From Ruminococcus sp. (GTDB lineage: Bacteria; Bacillota; Clostridia; Oscillospirales; Ruminococcaceae): DNA of 64,000 bases. Where the stretch lies: positions 51,960 to 115,959 of the forward strand of contig JAFYGE010000042.1 of NCBI GenBank assembly GCA_017543335.1. Reading direction: 5' to 3'. The number at the start of each line of letters is the position of its first letter. Positions within the stretch are counted from its first letter, which is position 1. This document shows positions 8,008 through 16,567 of this stretch, one piece after another. The notes beneath the pieces were generated by a model. The model did not search any database. It was not told the origin of the DNA and was given only the letters and a program-made list of their open reading frames with translations. The position numbers and the translations under genes are program-made.

Positions 8008-10047
8008 TTATGTTCTTCCGAACTGATGCTCAATATTCGACTTAGTCATGGTGAACATCACCGGTCTGCCATGAGGACAATGCCTTATCCTCTCGTCATA
8101 GTACACCTGTTCTGCCAATGACTGCAATTCTTTGATATCATTTCTATCATTCCCCCTTATTGCAGATTTACAAGCGACAGTATGTAATATATCATCAAGA
8201 GCATGGGACTGAGGATCATGCAGACAAAGGCGGAAATTCTCCGCAAGTTCTGAAATGATCTCCTCCATATCAAGCTCCATAATGAACGTTGGAACTGCTG
8301 TTGCCACAACACATGGACGCTGGGAAAAATCAAATTCAAATCCAAGATCTCCCAGAAGTTCCTGATTAGCTTCAAGAGCACTGAACTCGTCTGCTGTAAG
8401 CAGAACTTTTACTCCCTGCATCAGCATCTGACTGTACTGACGGCAGTTGCGGCTTTTCAGTCTCTCAAATATTATCCGCTCATGAGCGGCGTGTTTATCT
8501 ATCATTATCATTTGTTTATCATCGATCTCAGCTATTATGTATACCCCGAAAGCTTCTCCGATGACTTTGATCTTTGGTTTCTCAGTCCACACCGAAACCG
8601 GTTCAGACGGCTTCTCCTCAGGGAGCTCCTTTTGCACAAAGGAATTGCTGTTCAGATACCTGAATCCCTCAACTGCGGCAGGTTTCTCCTCCGGCACAGG
8701 CTCAGCCTGAACTTCCGCTTTGACTGGCTCCGCTGTTTCGACAGGCTCTTCTGCTGCGACCGGCTTGATCTCGCTGACCGGAGCTGCCGGTCTGTCAAAG
8801 GCTCTTGAAGGCGGAACATCCACAGTTATCGGTCTTTCGTCGACTGCATGATGTACCGGCGGAGCTGTCAGAGGTTCTGTCTTTATCTCCGATATGGGAG
8901 CAATTCCGGACTCCTGCTCCTGCTGAGCGAGTTTTCGCTCAGTCTCTGCGATGTCCTTCACCGGAGTAAACATGAACTCCTGCTGCTTAATTTCTTCCTG
9001 CTCCGGAACAGGCTTATTCCAGTCCGGACGTGGTTTGAGCTCGAATTCATATATCAGTCCGTCGTTCATAAGAGCGTTCTTTACCGCATAATAAACAGCA
9101 TCAGAAACGGTCTTTTCATCTGTGAAACGGACTTCTGCCTTTGTCGGATGTATATTTACGTCCATTGCAGCCGGAGAGAGCTCCAGCATAAGCACGCAGG
9201 CAGGGAATTTTCCCGTCATTATCATATTTGTATAGGCATTTTCAAGTGCTGCCGAGCAAAGTCTCGTGCGGACATATCGTCCGTTCACGAAGAAATTCTG
9301 AAATGCCCTGTTGTTCTTGGAATAAAGAGGCTTCACGGTAAATCCGCTGACTTTTACTCCGTTATAGTCGTACTCAACAGGAATGAGGTCACGGGCGAAA
9401 TCACGTCCGTACACAGCATATACTGCCGAAAAGAGTTCACCGTCACCGCTGGAGTTGAAATCCACACGGTTATCACGTATGAACTTGAACGCTATATCGG
9501 GGTGAGACATCGTTATTTTCTGAAGTATCTGACTTACCGCATTAGCTTCGGTAACGTCCTTTTTCATGAACTTCTGTCTTGCAGGGACGTTGTAGAAAAG
9601 GTCACGGATAATAATAGTCGTGCCGTCAGGACAGCCTCCCTTTTCGTGAGACTTCTCCTCACTGCCTTCTATATTATAAAGAGTGCCGTAGACCGCATCC
9701 TTTTGTTTTGTCATCAGCTCCACTCTTGATACAGCCGCAACAGAAGCAAGAGCTTCGCCACGGAAACCGAGAGTAAGGATATTGTCGAGGTCCTCTTTAA
9801 GATTTATCTTGCTGGTAGCGTGACGAAGAAAAGCCTTTGGGACGTCCTCAAAAGACATACCGCATCCGTCATCTGTGACACGCATATATGTACTTCCGCC
9901 GTTTTTAAGCTCGACAACTATATGTCTTGCTCCGGCATCAATAGAATTCTCAACAAGCTCTTTTATGACCGAGGAAGGACGCTCGATGACTTCGCCTGCG
10001 GCTATAAGCTCCGAAACTTCCTTGCTCAGCAAATTTATCTGCGGCAT
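8008..10047 (-). CDS. mutL: DNA mismatch repair protein MutL (endonuclease type)
   Basis: A 679-residue GHKL-family ATPase that links MutS mismatch recognition to repair. The N-terminal ATPase motifs ELVENSIDAGA, DDGCGM and GFRGEALAS are present in the first 110 residues. A Pro/Glu-rich linker runs from about 365 to 480. The C-terminal domain has DKHAAHERI, ACKSAIRGND and CPHGRP, the metal-binding signatures of endonuclease-type MutL found in bacteria without MutH. It lies downstream of mutS with one small gene between, as one operon. Confidence 0.97.
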   Translation of the reverse strand: MPQINLLSKEVSELIAAGEVIERPSSVIKELVENSIDAGARHIVVELKNGGSTYMRVTDDGCGMSFEDVPKAFLRHATSKINLKEDLDNILTLGFRGEALASVAAVSRVELMTKQKDAVYGTLYNIEGSEEKSHEKGGCPDGTTIIIRDLFYNVPARQKFMKKDVTEANAVSQILQKITMSHPDIAFKFIRDNRVDFNSSGDGELFSAVYAVYGRDFARDLIPVEYDYNGVKVSGFTVKPLYSKNNRAFQNFFVNGRYVRTRLCSAALENAYTNMIMTGKFPACVLMLELSPAAMDVNIHPTKAEVRFTDEKTVSDAVYYAVKNALMNDGLIYEFELKPRPDWNKPVPEQEEIKQQEFMFTPVKDIAETERKLAQQEQESGIAPISEIKTEPLTAPPVHHAVDERPITVDVPPSRAFDRPAAPVSEIKPVAAEEPVETAEPVKAEVQAEPVPEEKPAAVEGFRYLNSNSFVQKELPEEKPSEPVSVWTEKPKIKVIGEAFGVYIIAEIDDKQMIMIDKHAAHERIIFERLKSRNCRQYSQMLMQGVKVLLTADEFSALEANQELLGDLGFEFDFSQRPCVVATAVPTFIMELDMEEIISELAENFRLCLHDPQSHALDDILHTVACKSAIRGNDRNDIKELQSLAEQVYYDERIRHCPHGRPVMFTMTKSNIEHQFGRT

Positions 10048-10070
10048 TGGCTTTTCTCCTTTCTATAAAA

Positions 10071-10391
10071 TCAGATACCGAGTATAGTAAACATTCCGTA
10101 TTCCTTAAAAGCTTCTCTGACCCATTCGTCAGCCTCAGCTAAAGCTCCGGTCGCATCGGGACCCGCTTTCTTTTTTATAGCATCCCAGTCATCGGGATAG
10201 ATCTCTGTAGGGTCATACGGGGAATAATCCGGAAGTGAAAGACTGAGCGTATGTCTCAGACCGGTATCTCTGAAAACGTCGTCATATATGTAAATAGACT
10301 CGTCATTCCAGAACCGCTGATCCCACTCTCCTTTAAAAAATTCATGACAATCAGTTCCGTGCAATTCATCCTTGGTACAAAAATACTGCAT
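10071..10391 (-). CDS. Small acidic protein between mutS and mutL, unknown
   Basis: A 106-residue soluble protein with no recognised family. It is acidic and rich in aromatic residues (FFKGEWDQRFWND, SIYIYDDVF, DPTEIYPDDWD), with no signal peptide or membrane segment. The GGAGG ribosome site eight bases before the ATG is excellent. It lies 31 bases downstream of mutS and 23 bases upstream of mutL, so it must be co-expressed with the mismatch-repair genes, though nothing in the sequence itself shows a repair role. Confidence 0.7.
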   Translation of the reverse strand: MQYFCTKDELHGTDCHEFFKGEWDQRFWNDESIYIYDDVFRDTGLRHTLSLSLPDYSPYDPTEIYPDDWDAIKKKAGPDATGALAEADEWVREAFKEYGMFTILGI

Positions 10392-10422
10392 CTGTTATTC
10401 CTCCGTTTCCATATATATGATA

Positions 10423-13047
10423 TCAGACATTATGTATTGCTTTCAGCATATCTTTTAATAATTCTCTGCACTCAGCATCGGAAAGCTCGTCAATGTTGGT
10501 CTTTTCGAGCATATCAAGTGCATCCTCACGGCTCACTGCTCCGAAGCTCATCTGTCCGGACTCTTCCTTTACCGGCACACTGCTGCCTGACTTGTGAGCT
10601 TTTTCCATTTCATCCAAAAGCTCTCTTGCACGGCTGACTACCTTCGCCGGAAGTCCGGCAAGCTTTGCAACATCAACGCCGTAACTCTCGTCAACTCCGC
10701 CACGGACTATCTTTCTGAGGAATCTTATAGTTCCGCCATGCTTGTTAACGGCTATACTATAATTTTTTACTCCTTCAAGTTCATTTTCAAGTCCGATAAG
10801 CTCATGATAGTGAGTAGCAAAGAGTGTTTTGCAGCCAAGCTTTCTGGAATTACAGATATGCTCCGCAACTGCTCTTGCGATGCTTACTCCGTCGAAAGTG
10901 GAAGTACCTCTGCCGACCTCGTCGAGTATTACAAGACTATTTGGAGTTGCATTTTTGAGTATATCCGAAACTTCACTCATCTCCACCATAAATGTGGACT
11001 GTCCGGCAGTAAGGTCATCGGAAGCTCCGACACGAGTGAATATCTTATCAACAACTGATATTCTTGCTGAGTCAGCCGGAACAAAGCTTCCTACCTGTGC
11101 CATGAGGACTATAAGTGCAGTTTGTCTCATATATGTGGATTTACCAGACATATTAGGTCCTGTTATTATGGACATCCTGTCTGACTTTGTATCGATGTAA
11201 ACATCATTCGGCACAAACATCTCGTCCTGAAGCATAAGCTCAACAACAGGATGTCTGCCGGCTTTTATGTCGACAGCACCGTCTATGGTGATGTCAGGCT
11301 TTACGTACTGATTTTTCAGTGCAACATCTGCAAACGAGCAGAGCACATCAACTGCTGCGACCGCCGAAGCTGTTTTCTGTACCGCTTCAAGCTTAGTTGC
11401 GAGAAAGTCTCTTACTTCAGAGAAAATATCAGCTTCAAGTGCGAGGGCTTTGTCCTTTGCACCGAGTATAGCGTTCTCGGCATTTTTCAGTTCCTCAGTT
11501 ATAAATCGCTCAGCGTTTGCAAGAGTCTGTTTACGAATCCAGCCTTCCGGAATGAGGTCATAGTAAGAGCGTGTGACTTCGAGATAGTAGCCGAAAACTC
11601 TGTTGAAGCCTATTTTCAGGTTCTTTATTCCGGTAGCTTCCTTTTCACGCTGTTCTATCTCGTCGATGATGCTCTTGCCGTTGTTCATTATGTGACGCAG
11701 ACCGTCAAGTTCCTCATTGAAGCCGTCTTTGATAACTCCGCCGTCCTTTACGGATATTGGCGGTTCTTCTATTATTGCATTCTCCACAAGACGGACTATC
11801 TCGTCAAGAGTTGATATTTCACTGTTATACTTTGCGAGCAGCTTTGAGTCCGAGAGCTTTTCAAGCTCCGCTTTAAGTGCAGGCAACTGCATCGCTGTTG
11901 CAGAAAGAGACCTCAGGTCACGGGGATTTGCACTCTTGTACATGACCTTTGTCATAAGTCTTTCAAGGTCATACACTCTGTCGAGAAGCTCCTCCATATC
12001 TCCGAGCACAACGCTTTTCCTTGTGAGTGCCTCGACAGCATCAAGTCGCTCGATTATCCTTGCCGGACTTTTGAGCGGCTGTTCTATCCAGTTTTTGAGA
12101 AGTCTTCTTCCCATTGAAGTCTTTGTGGAGTCAAGCACCCATAACAGCGAGCCTTTTTTCTCTTTGCTGCGTAAAGTCTCAGTGAGTTCAAGATTGCGTC
12201 TTGCATTGAGGTCAAGACCCATATAGGCTTCGCCGTTGAGTATATCTATAGAAGTGAAACGTGAAACGGAGGTTTTCTGGGTATCGTTTATATAGTCGAA
12301 AAGACCGCATACTGCCGCACAGTCTGCACCGTCCTCGCTGATACCGAGTTCAGCCATTGAAGAAGCTCCGAACACTTTGGCAGTCGCCGCTCTCTTTTCT
12401 GACGGTGAAAAGCACACCGCATCCCTGAGTGTGACTGCACATTTAAGTCTTATCTTTATAAAGTCAGCAACATTTTTCAGAGCAAGAAAGCTCTCAGGGA
12501 AAATTATCTCAGCCGGCTGACAGCGTGAAAGCTCGTTGATTATGCCGGACTCCATGTCCTTGCCCTCATAGAAGCTCAGTGCTGCCTCACCTGTTGAGAT
12601 ATCCGCAGAAGCCACTCCGCAGGTCTTTTCGTTCTCGTCATAGAAAATGCTGCAAATATAGTTATTTCTGCCGTCATCGAGCATACTGGTCTCTGTGAGC
12701 GTTCCGGGAGTTACAACACGTATAACGTCCCTTACTACTATTCCCTTTGTCTCCGCAGGGTCAGTGAGCTGCTCACACACAGCGACCTTGAATCCAAGGT
12801 CGATAAGCCGCTTGATGTACATATCAGCTGCATGATAGGGTACTCCGCACATGGGAGCACGTTCTTCAAGTCCGCAGTCTCTGCCCGTGAGGGTAAGTTC
12901 AAGTGCCTTTGACACTACGACCGCATCGTCAAAGAACATCTCGTAAAAGTCTCCCAACCGGAAAAACAGGACACAGTCCTTATACTTATCCTTAACTTCA
13001 AGATATTGCTGCATCATGGGAGATATTTTACTTCTGTCGATCTCCAT
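10423..13047 (-). CDS. mutS: DNA mismatch recognition protein MutS
   Basis: An 874-residue ATPase that binds mispaired bases. The mismatch-reading motif FYEMF lies near residue 36 in the N-terminal domain. The ATPase domain has the Walker A GPNMSGKSTYMRQ, followed by STFMVEMSE, the Walker B VILDEVGRGTSTFDG and ATHYHEL. Length is normal for MutS1. An AAAGGAG ribosome site lies ten bases before the ATG. Together with the downstream endonuclease-type MutL it gives a MutH-independent mismatch-repair pathway. Confidence 0.98.
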   Translation of the reverse strand: MEIDRSKISPMMQQYLEVKDKYKDCVLFFRLGDFYEMFFDDAVVVSKALELTLTGRDCGLEERAPMCGVPYHAADMYIKRLIDLGFKVAVCEQLTDPAETKGIVVRDVIRVVTPGTLTETSMLDDGRNNYICSIFYDENEKTCGVASADISTGEAALSFYEGKDMESGIINELSRCQPAEIIFPESFLALKNVADFIKIRLKCAVTLRDAVCFSPSEKRAATAKVFGASSMAELGISEDGADCAAVCGLFDYINDTQKTSVSRFTSIDILNGEAYMGLDLNARRNLELTETLRSKEKKGSLLWVLDSTKTSMGRRLLKNWIEQPLKSPARIIERLDAVEALTRKSVVLGDMEELLDRVYDLERLMTKVMYKSANPRDLRSLSATAMQLPALKAELEKLSDSKLLAKYNSEISTLDEIVRLVENAIIEEPPISVKDGGVIKDGFNEELDGLRHIMNNGKSIIDEIEQREKEATGIKNLKIGFNRVFGYYLEVTRSYYDLIPEGWIRKQTLANAERFITEELKNAENAILGAKDKALALEADIFSEVRDFLATKLEAVQKTASAVAAVDVLCSFADVALKNQYVKPDITIDGAVDIKAGRHPVVELMLQDEMFVPNDVYIDTKSDRMSIITGPNMSGKSTYMRQTALIVLMAQVGSFVPADSARISVVDKIFTRVGASDDLTAGQSTFMVEMSEVSDILKNATPNSLVILDEVGRGTSTFDGVSIARAVAEHICNSRKLGCKTLFATHYHELIGLENELEGVKNYSIAVNKHGGTIRFLRKIVRGGVDESYGVDVAKLAGLPAKVVSRARELLDEMEKAHKSGSSVPVKEESGQMSFGAVSREDALDMLEKTNIDELSDAECRELLKDMLKAIHNV

Positions 13048-13074
13048 GTACTCGATACTCCTTTCGTGATCTCA

Positions 13075-13674
13075 TCATCTAAATACCAGTCTTAAAAATA
13101 CACATACTATCAATGCAAATGCCAATATTCCCAAAAAAGATATTAAAAATCTCTTTCCTTTTGACATATCGCTGTCGCTGGTCATTTTAATGGGAATATC
13201 GTAAAATTTAGCCCATTTTATCAATTCATCGCTGCATTTTACGCCCATTCCCAAACTAAGAATCTTTTTGCCGCACGAATAAACATATATATAATTTCGT
13301 CCATATACTATAATGCGTTCTATTTCATCATATGACCAGTTTTTTCCTTTGATATTCAGGTATTTATCTTTGACCGAAGCCTTTTTATTATTTGAAAATA
13401 ATGCACCAAGAACCACAATCGTCATTAAAAGAATTATCGTCAGAAAGCATACCAGCAAATAGCCGTCCGCGGCACAAGCCGCTATTCTTTCAAGACAAAC
13501 CGCAATTACTGATAAATAGACATATGGAAGATATGCCAATCCGTGTTCTTTGACTATAATGCTGAACTCCGCTCTCGGAGCATATTTATTGCTTGAATCA
13601 ATTATCCGCATAATATTCTCTGTTCTTACTTCAGCAGATTCAATATCATGCTTAATATCATCATAAGAGAACAT
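13075..13674 (-). CDS. Membrane protein, possible YcxB/PH-like
   Basis: A 199-residue integral membrane protein. Two adjacent hydrophobic stretches occupy about residues 50-95, a charged cytosolic segment follows (about 96-165, including GKNWSYDEIERIIVYGRNYI), and a final helix lies at about 175-198. The helix-helix-soluble-domain order is reminiscent of YcxB-like proteins with a bacterial PH-type domain, but I am not sure of that. It sits between the RicA-like gene and mutS on the same strand; in Bacillus the equivalent place is taken by cotE. Confidence 0.6.
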   Translation of the reverse strand: MFSYDDIKHDIESAEVRTENIMRIIDSSNKYAPRAEFSIIVKEHGLAYLPYVYLSVIAVCLERIAACAADGYLLVCFLTIILLMTIVVLGALFSNNKKASVKDKYLNIKGKNWSYDEIERIIVYGRNYIYVYSCGKKILSLGMGVKCSDELIKWAKFYDIPIKMTSDSDMSKGKRFLISFLGILAFALIVCVFLRLVFR

Positions 13675-13744
13675 AATACTTCCCCCTTTAATCCACTAAG
13701 CATCTTTTTCAGAGCAGCCCCCATATTTTGCTCTAAAACTTATA

Positions 13745-14152
13745 TCAGCCGCATCCGCCGCAGGTAGCACAGCTTCCCGAGCATCCGCCTGTAGGAGGCT
13801 GACAAGTCTCAGGGTCCTCACCGTTAGCACACATAGAGATTATCTGGTTGATATTTGTAACGAGGTTTTCAAGAGCAGTCTGAGCTGACTGGAAAACTAT
13901 CATGTTCTTATTGCTCATTATCTTCTGATAAGTTGACTTTATGTCCTCATCGAGCTGCTTGATGAGATCTGTATCCTTATCCTCTGCACTCATAGCAGTT
14001 GTGAGGTCCTGACGGAGCTTGCTGAACTTCTCAATGTCATCATTGAGCTCCTTGTCGTTGTCATTTGCCTGCTTTGCGAGGGTGTAAGCGATAAATCTGT
14101 CGTCGTTCTGGAGAGCCTTTCCGAGCTCTCTTGTCATTTCTATAATATCCAT
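13745..14152 (-). CDS. YlbF/YmcA-family protein, RicA-like, Cys-rich tail
   Basis: A 135-residue, mostly helical protein of the YlbF/YmcA family (MTRELGKALQNDDRFIAYTLAK at the N-terminus, and a second helical half ending QTALENLVTNINQII). The C-terminus carries five cysteines in CSGSCATCGGCG plus CQPP just before. In B. subtilis YmcA, YlbF and YaaT form a complex with iron-sulphur clusters that supports RNA processing by RNase Y and development. The position between miaB and mutS matches Bacillus ymcA, so RicA is the likelier match. That the cysteines bind a cluster here is inference. Confidence 0.8.
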   Translation of the reverse strand: MDIIEMTRELGKALQNDDRFIAYTLAKQANDNDKELNDDIEKFSKLRQDLTTAMSAEDKDTDLIKQLDEDIKSTYQKIMSNKNMIVFQSAQTALENLVTNINQIISMCANGEDPETCQPPTGGCSGSCATCGGCG

Positions 14153-14194
14153 TGTAGGTTACTCCTTAAAATTAATTATATAGTGAACATCAAA

Positions 14195-15463
14195 TTACTC
14201 TTGTAATTGACTGTAATCATATGACTGAACAGGTTCGGTCACTGTTTCCGGATCAAACAGCTCAGGGTTCTTATACTTGCCCTCTTCAAGAGCTTTTACG
14301 CTTTCATCGCTAAGATCATTATCACGTCCGAGAGAATACTGCTCATTGGTCGTATACTTATCGATGGTGTTGTAGTAATCGTCCTTGCTGATTTTGACAC
14401 CGTTCATTTTATAGAACACCTCATCCTCGCTGCCGTCAGACTCAACAGCACCGGAATTCTCCATATAATTGAGGTCGAGCTGCAATTTATTACGTTTAGT
14501 AAGAGTTATGCAGGCTCCGGAGGTATATCCCATACTCTTATTGCTTGTATGTATCACTTTGGTATTCTTATCAAAGCTTATACTGCCGTAGCTGCCAAAT
14601 TTACCGATAGCTCTCAGACCGTCGTCATAAGTCAGCATTATAACGCTTGAAAAAGGCGACACACCGTCACTTATGAAAAGTTCCGGAACATCATCGTCAT
14701 TTATATCCAGTAATGAAAATGCGATGCCTTCCTCGAAGCCTTTATCCTGTACGCTTGAAAGATAAGCGGCATAGGCTTTTTCATAGCCGCCGTTTTTATC
14801 AAATACTGCATTTATCTCCTTATCATTAAGGGCGAAATCAAATCCGAGCTCCTTAGTGAATCCCTCACCAAGACTGCCGGTCTTAGAGTTATATTCATCC
14901 TCATCAACTTCTTCGCCGTCGATAAAGTAAGTGTACTCTTCTTTGTTGTCGACCAATTTGAATGCGTTGCGTGCAGAAAGTATCGTATTGTAATTATTTC
15001 CGGATGAGATATAGTCCGTATAATTCTCATCAGCTTTTTCGTCATAGCCAAACCGCAGCAAGACGCCATTTTCATTCACGCACCATAAAGAAGTGTCATA
15101 TTCCGCAACATTTACAAGTTTGCCGTCTTCACACTGAAAGATCTGACTCTTCATGTCATTATCGTTTTTGGTATTCACAATAAGCTCCGGACAGCCGTCG
15201 TTATTTATATCATATACCGAAAAATAGATGTTTTCTTTATACTCCGGACTATCCTTGAGACTGAGCACTTTTTCCTTGTATACTTCACGCCAGCTTTCAT
15301 CAGCGGCATTCTTTTCATACTCATCATCTGAAACTGCCGAAGCAGCCTCAGTTACCGGAGCAATATCTTTAGATTCAGAAGAGCTCTCTTCGCTGCTGCT
15401 CTTTGAATTGCTGCATCCGCAAAGCAAAGCTGTAAAACATATTAATGCTATGAGCTTTTTCAT
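14195..15463 (-). CDS. Putative lipoprotein with repeated D-N-D-PEL motifs
   Basis: A 422-residue predicted surface lipoprotein. The signal peptide ends in the lipobox LLCGC, followed by a Ser/Glu-rich linker. Two halves each contain the pattern YDINNDGCPEL / LDINDDDVPEL, an Asp-rich, possibly calcium-binding turn common in secreted proteins of gut Firmicutes. The second ATG at 15463 is preferred because the AGGAG site is too close to the first. A second lipoprotein gene lies immediately upstream, 15 bases away; both are placed between miaB and the RicA-like gene. The ligand or function is unknown. Confidence 0.75.
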   Translation of the reverse strand: MKKLIALICFTALLCGCSNSKSSSEESSSESKDIAPVTEAASAVSDDEYEKNAADESWREVYKEKVLSLKDSPEYKENIYFSVYDINNDGCPELIVNTKNDNDMKSQIFQCEDGKLVNVAEYDTSLWCVNENGVLLRFGYDEKADENYTDYISSGNNYNTILSARNAFKLVDNKEEYTYFIDGEEVDEDEYNSKTGSLGEGFTKELGFDFALNDKEINAVFDKNGGYEKAYAAYLSSVQDKGFEEGIAFSLLDINDDDVPELFISDGVSPFSSVIMLTYDDGLRAIGKFGSYGSISFDKNTKVIHTSNKSMGYTSGACITLTKRNKLQLDLNYMENSGAVESDGSEDEVFYKMNGVKISKDDYYNTIDKYTTNEQYSLGRDNDLSDESVKALEEGKYKNPELFDPETVTEPVQSYDYSQLQE

Positions 15464-15478
15464 CATTATCTCCTGATA

Positions 15479-16540
15479 TTATTTAAGTTTATTTATATTA
15501 TCACTGTTGACTTTTACAAATCCCGGGTCAACAGTACCGCCGCTTATATACTGAGATACCCAATTCTCATACTCTGTATAGTCGAGCGGAAGTACTTCCG
15601 TAACACCGTCAGGCATCATGTAATATACTTTTCCGGAACCGCTTGTATCAGCTTCCTCAGGATATGTAAAAGGAGCTTCAAGACCTGCTTCCGCAGCTTC
15701 CTGTGCATATCTTTCAACCTCAGCCTTGTCAAGAGCTTCAACTGTACCTATCTTCTTGTATTTTCCTGCACCGTCCGGCTGATAGAGCTCGAAAGCTTTG
15801 AAGTCGCCGCCCGGACGGCTCTGACTCTCATACTCAGCCTTAACTATACCATTGCTGTAGAATGTAACGTCAGCAGAGCAGCTCAGCTTTTTATACAGAC
15901 TTCCGTTTCCATTCACTCCGTATATCACAGTCATTCTGCTCTCAGGAGCAGCTGCGATTATACGTGAGATAAGCTCAGGCTTGCCGTCGCCGTCCATATC
16001 TGATACGCTGAATTCATTCTCCTTTATATCGTACTCACCGGAGCTGTCCTTAACAGAACCTATCTCCGGAAGCTCACCGCTGCCGATGAGGCTGTTGAGC
16101 ACTCCTCTGTATATCACCTGTTCAGACAATTTTACAGGCTCTGTAGGCTTCGCCGGCACCGGAGTATTATTATTCGGCTCAACAACAGGCTCCTGATTAG
16201 TTTCCGTCTGTTCTGTCCTTGTTCTTGCCGGTGGTTTTACCGGTTTAGGGATAGAAGTCTGAGTCGGAACGCTGTGGCTTATTCTTCTTCCGGCTGTTTT
16301 CTTTGTAGTTACCGGCTCACGCTCATCCTTATGAGCTTTGTCTTCCGGTTTATACTTATCTGACTGTGCTTTTGAACTTGAAGTCGGCTCGATCTCCTCA
16401 TCGACTTCTCCCTCGGTAGCAGCTATCGTTCCTCCTGTTATGACAGGTCCGGATTCGGACTCGCTTGCTTTTTCGACTTTTCCGCAGCCTACAAGTACTG
16501 CCATAAGGCAGATGATAGGCATTATCTTCTTCATATCCAT
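15479..16540 (-). CDS. Putative lipoprotein with Pro/Thr-rich linker
   Basis: A 353-residue predicted lipoprotein. The signal peptide ends at LVGC; residues about 25-135 form a long Glu/Thr/Pro-rich, low-complexity linker such as a cell-wall spacer would need. A C-terminal globular part (about 140-350) contains VSDMDGDGKPELISR, the same Asp-rich PEL pattern as the neighbouring lipoprotein, suggesting that the two are distant relatives. GTG at 16543 and ATG at 16540 are both possible starts; the ATG is better spaced from AGGAG. Function unknown. Confidence 0.72.
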   Translation of the reverse strand: MDMKKIMPIICLMAVLVGCGKVEKASESESGPVITGGTIAATEGEVDEEIEPTSSSKAQSDKYKPEDKAHKDEREPVTTKKTAGRRISHSVPTQTSIPKPVKPPARTRTEQTETNQEPVVEPNNNTPVPAKPTEPVKLSEQVIYRGVLNSLIGSGELPEIGSVKDSSGEYDIKENEFSVSDMDGDGKPELISRIIAAAPESRMTVIYGVNGNGSLYKKLSCSADVTFYSNGIVKAEYESQSRPGGDFKAFELYQPDGAGKYKKIGTVEALDKAEVERYAQEAAEAGLEAPFTYPEEADTSGSGKVYYMMPDGVTEVLPLDYTEYENWVSQYISGGTVDPGFVKVNSDNINKLK

Positions 16541-16567
16541 CACTTCTCCTGAAAATTATTATATATA

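Noticed and set aside
8848-9729. A 293-codon open frame on the plus strand inside mutL
   Set aside because: It is antisense to a complete, motif-bearing mutL, has no family likeness, and its composition follows that of the opposite strand.
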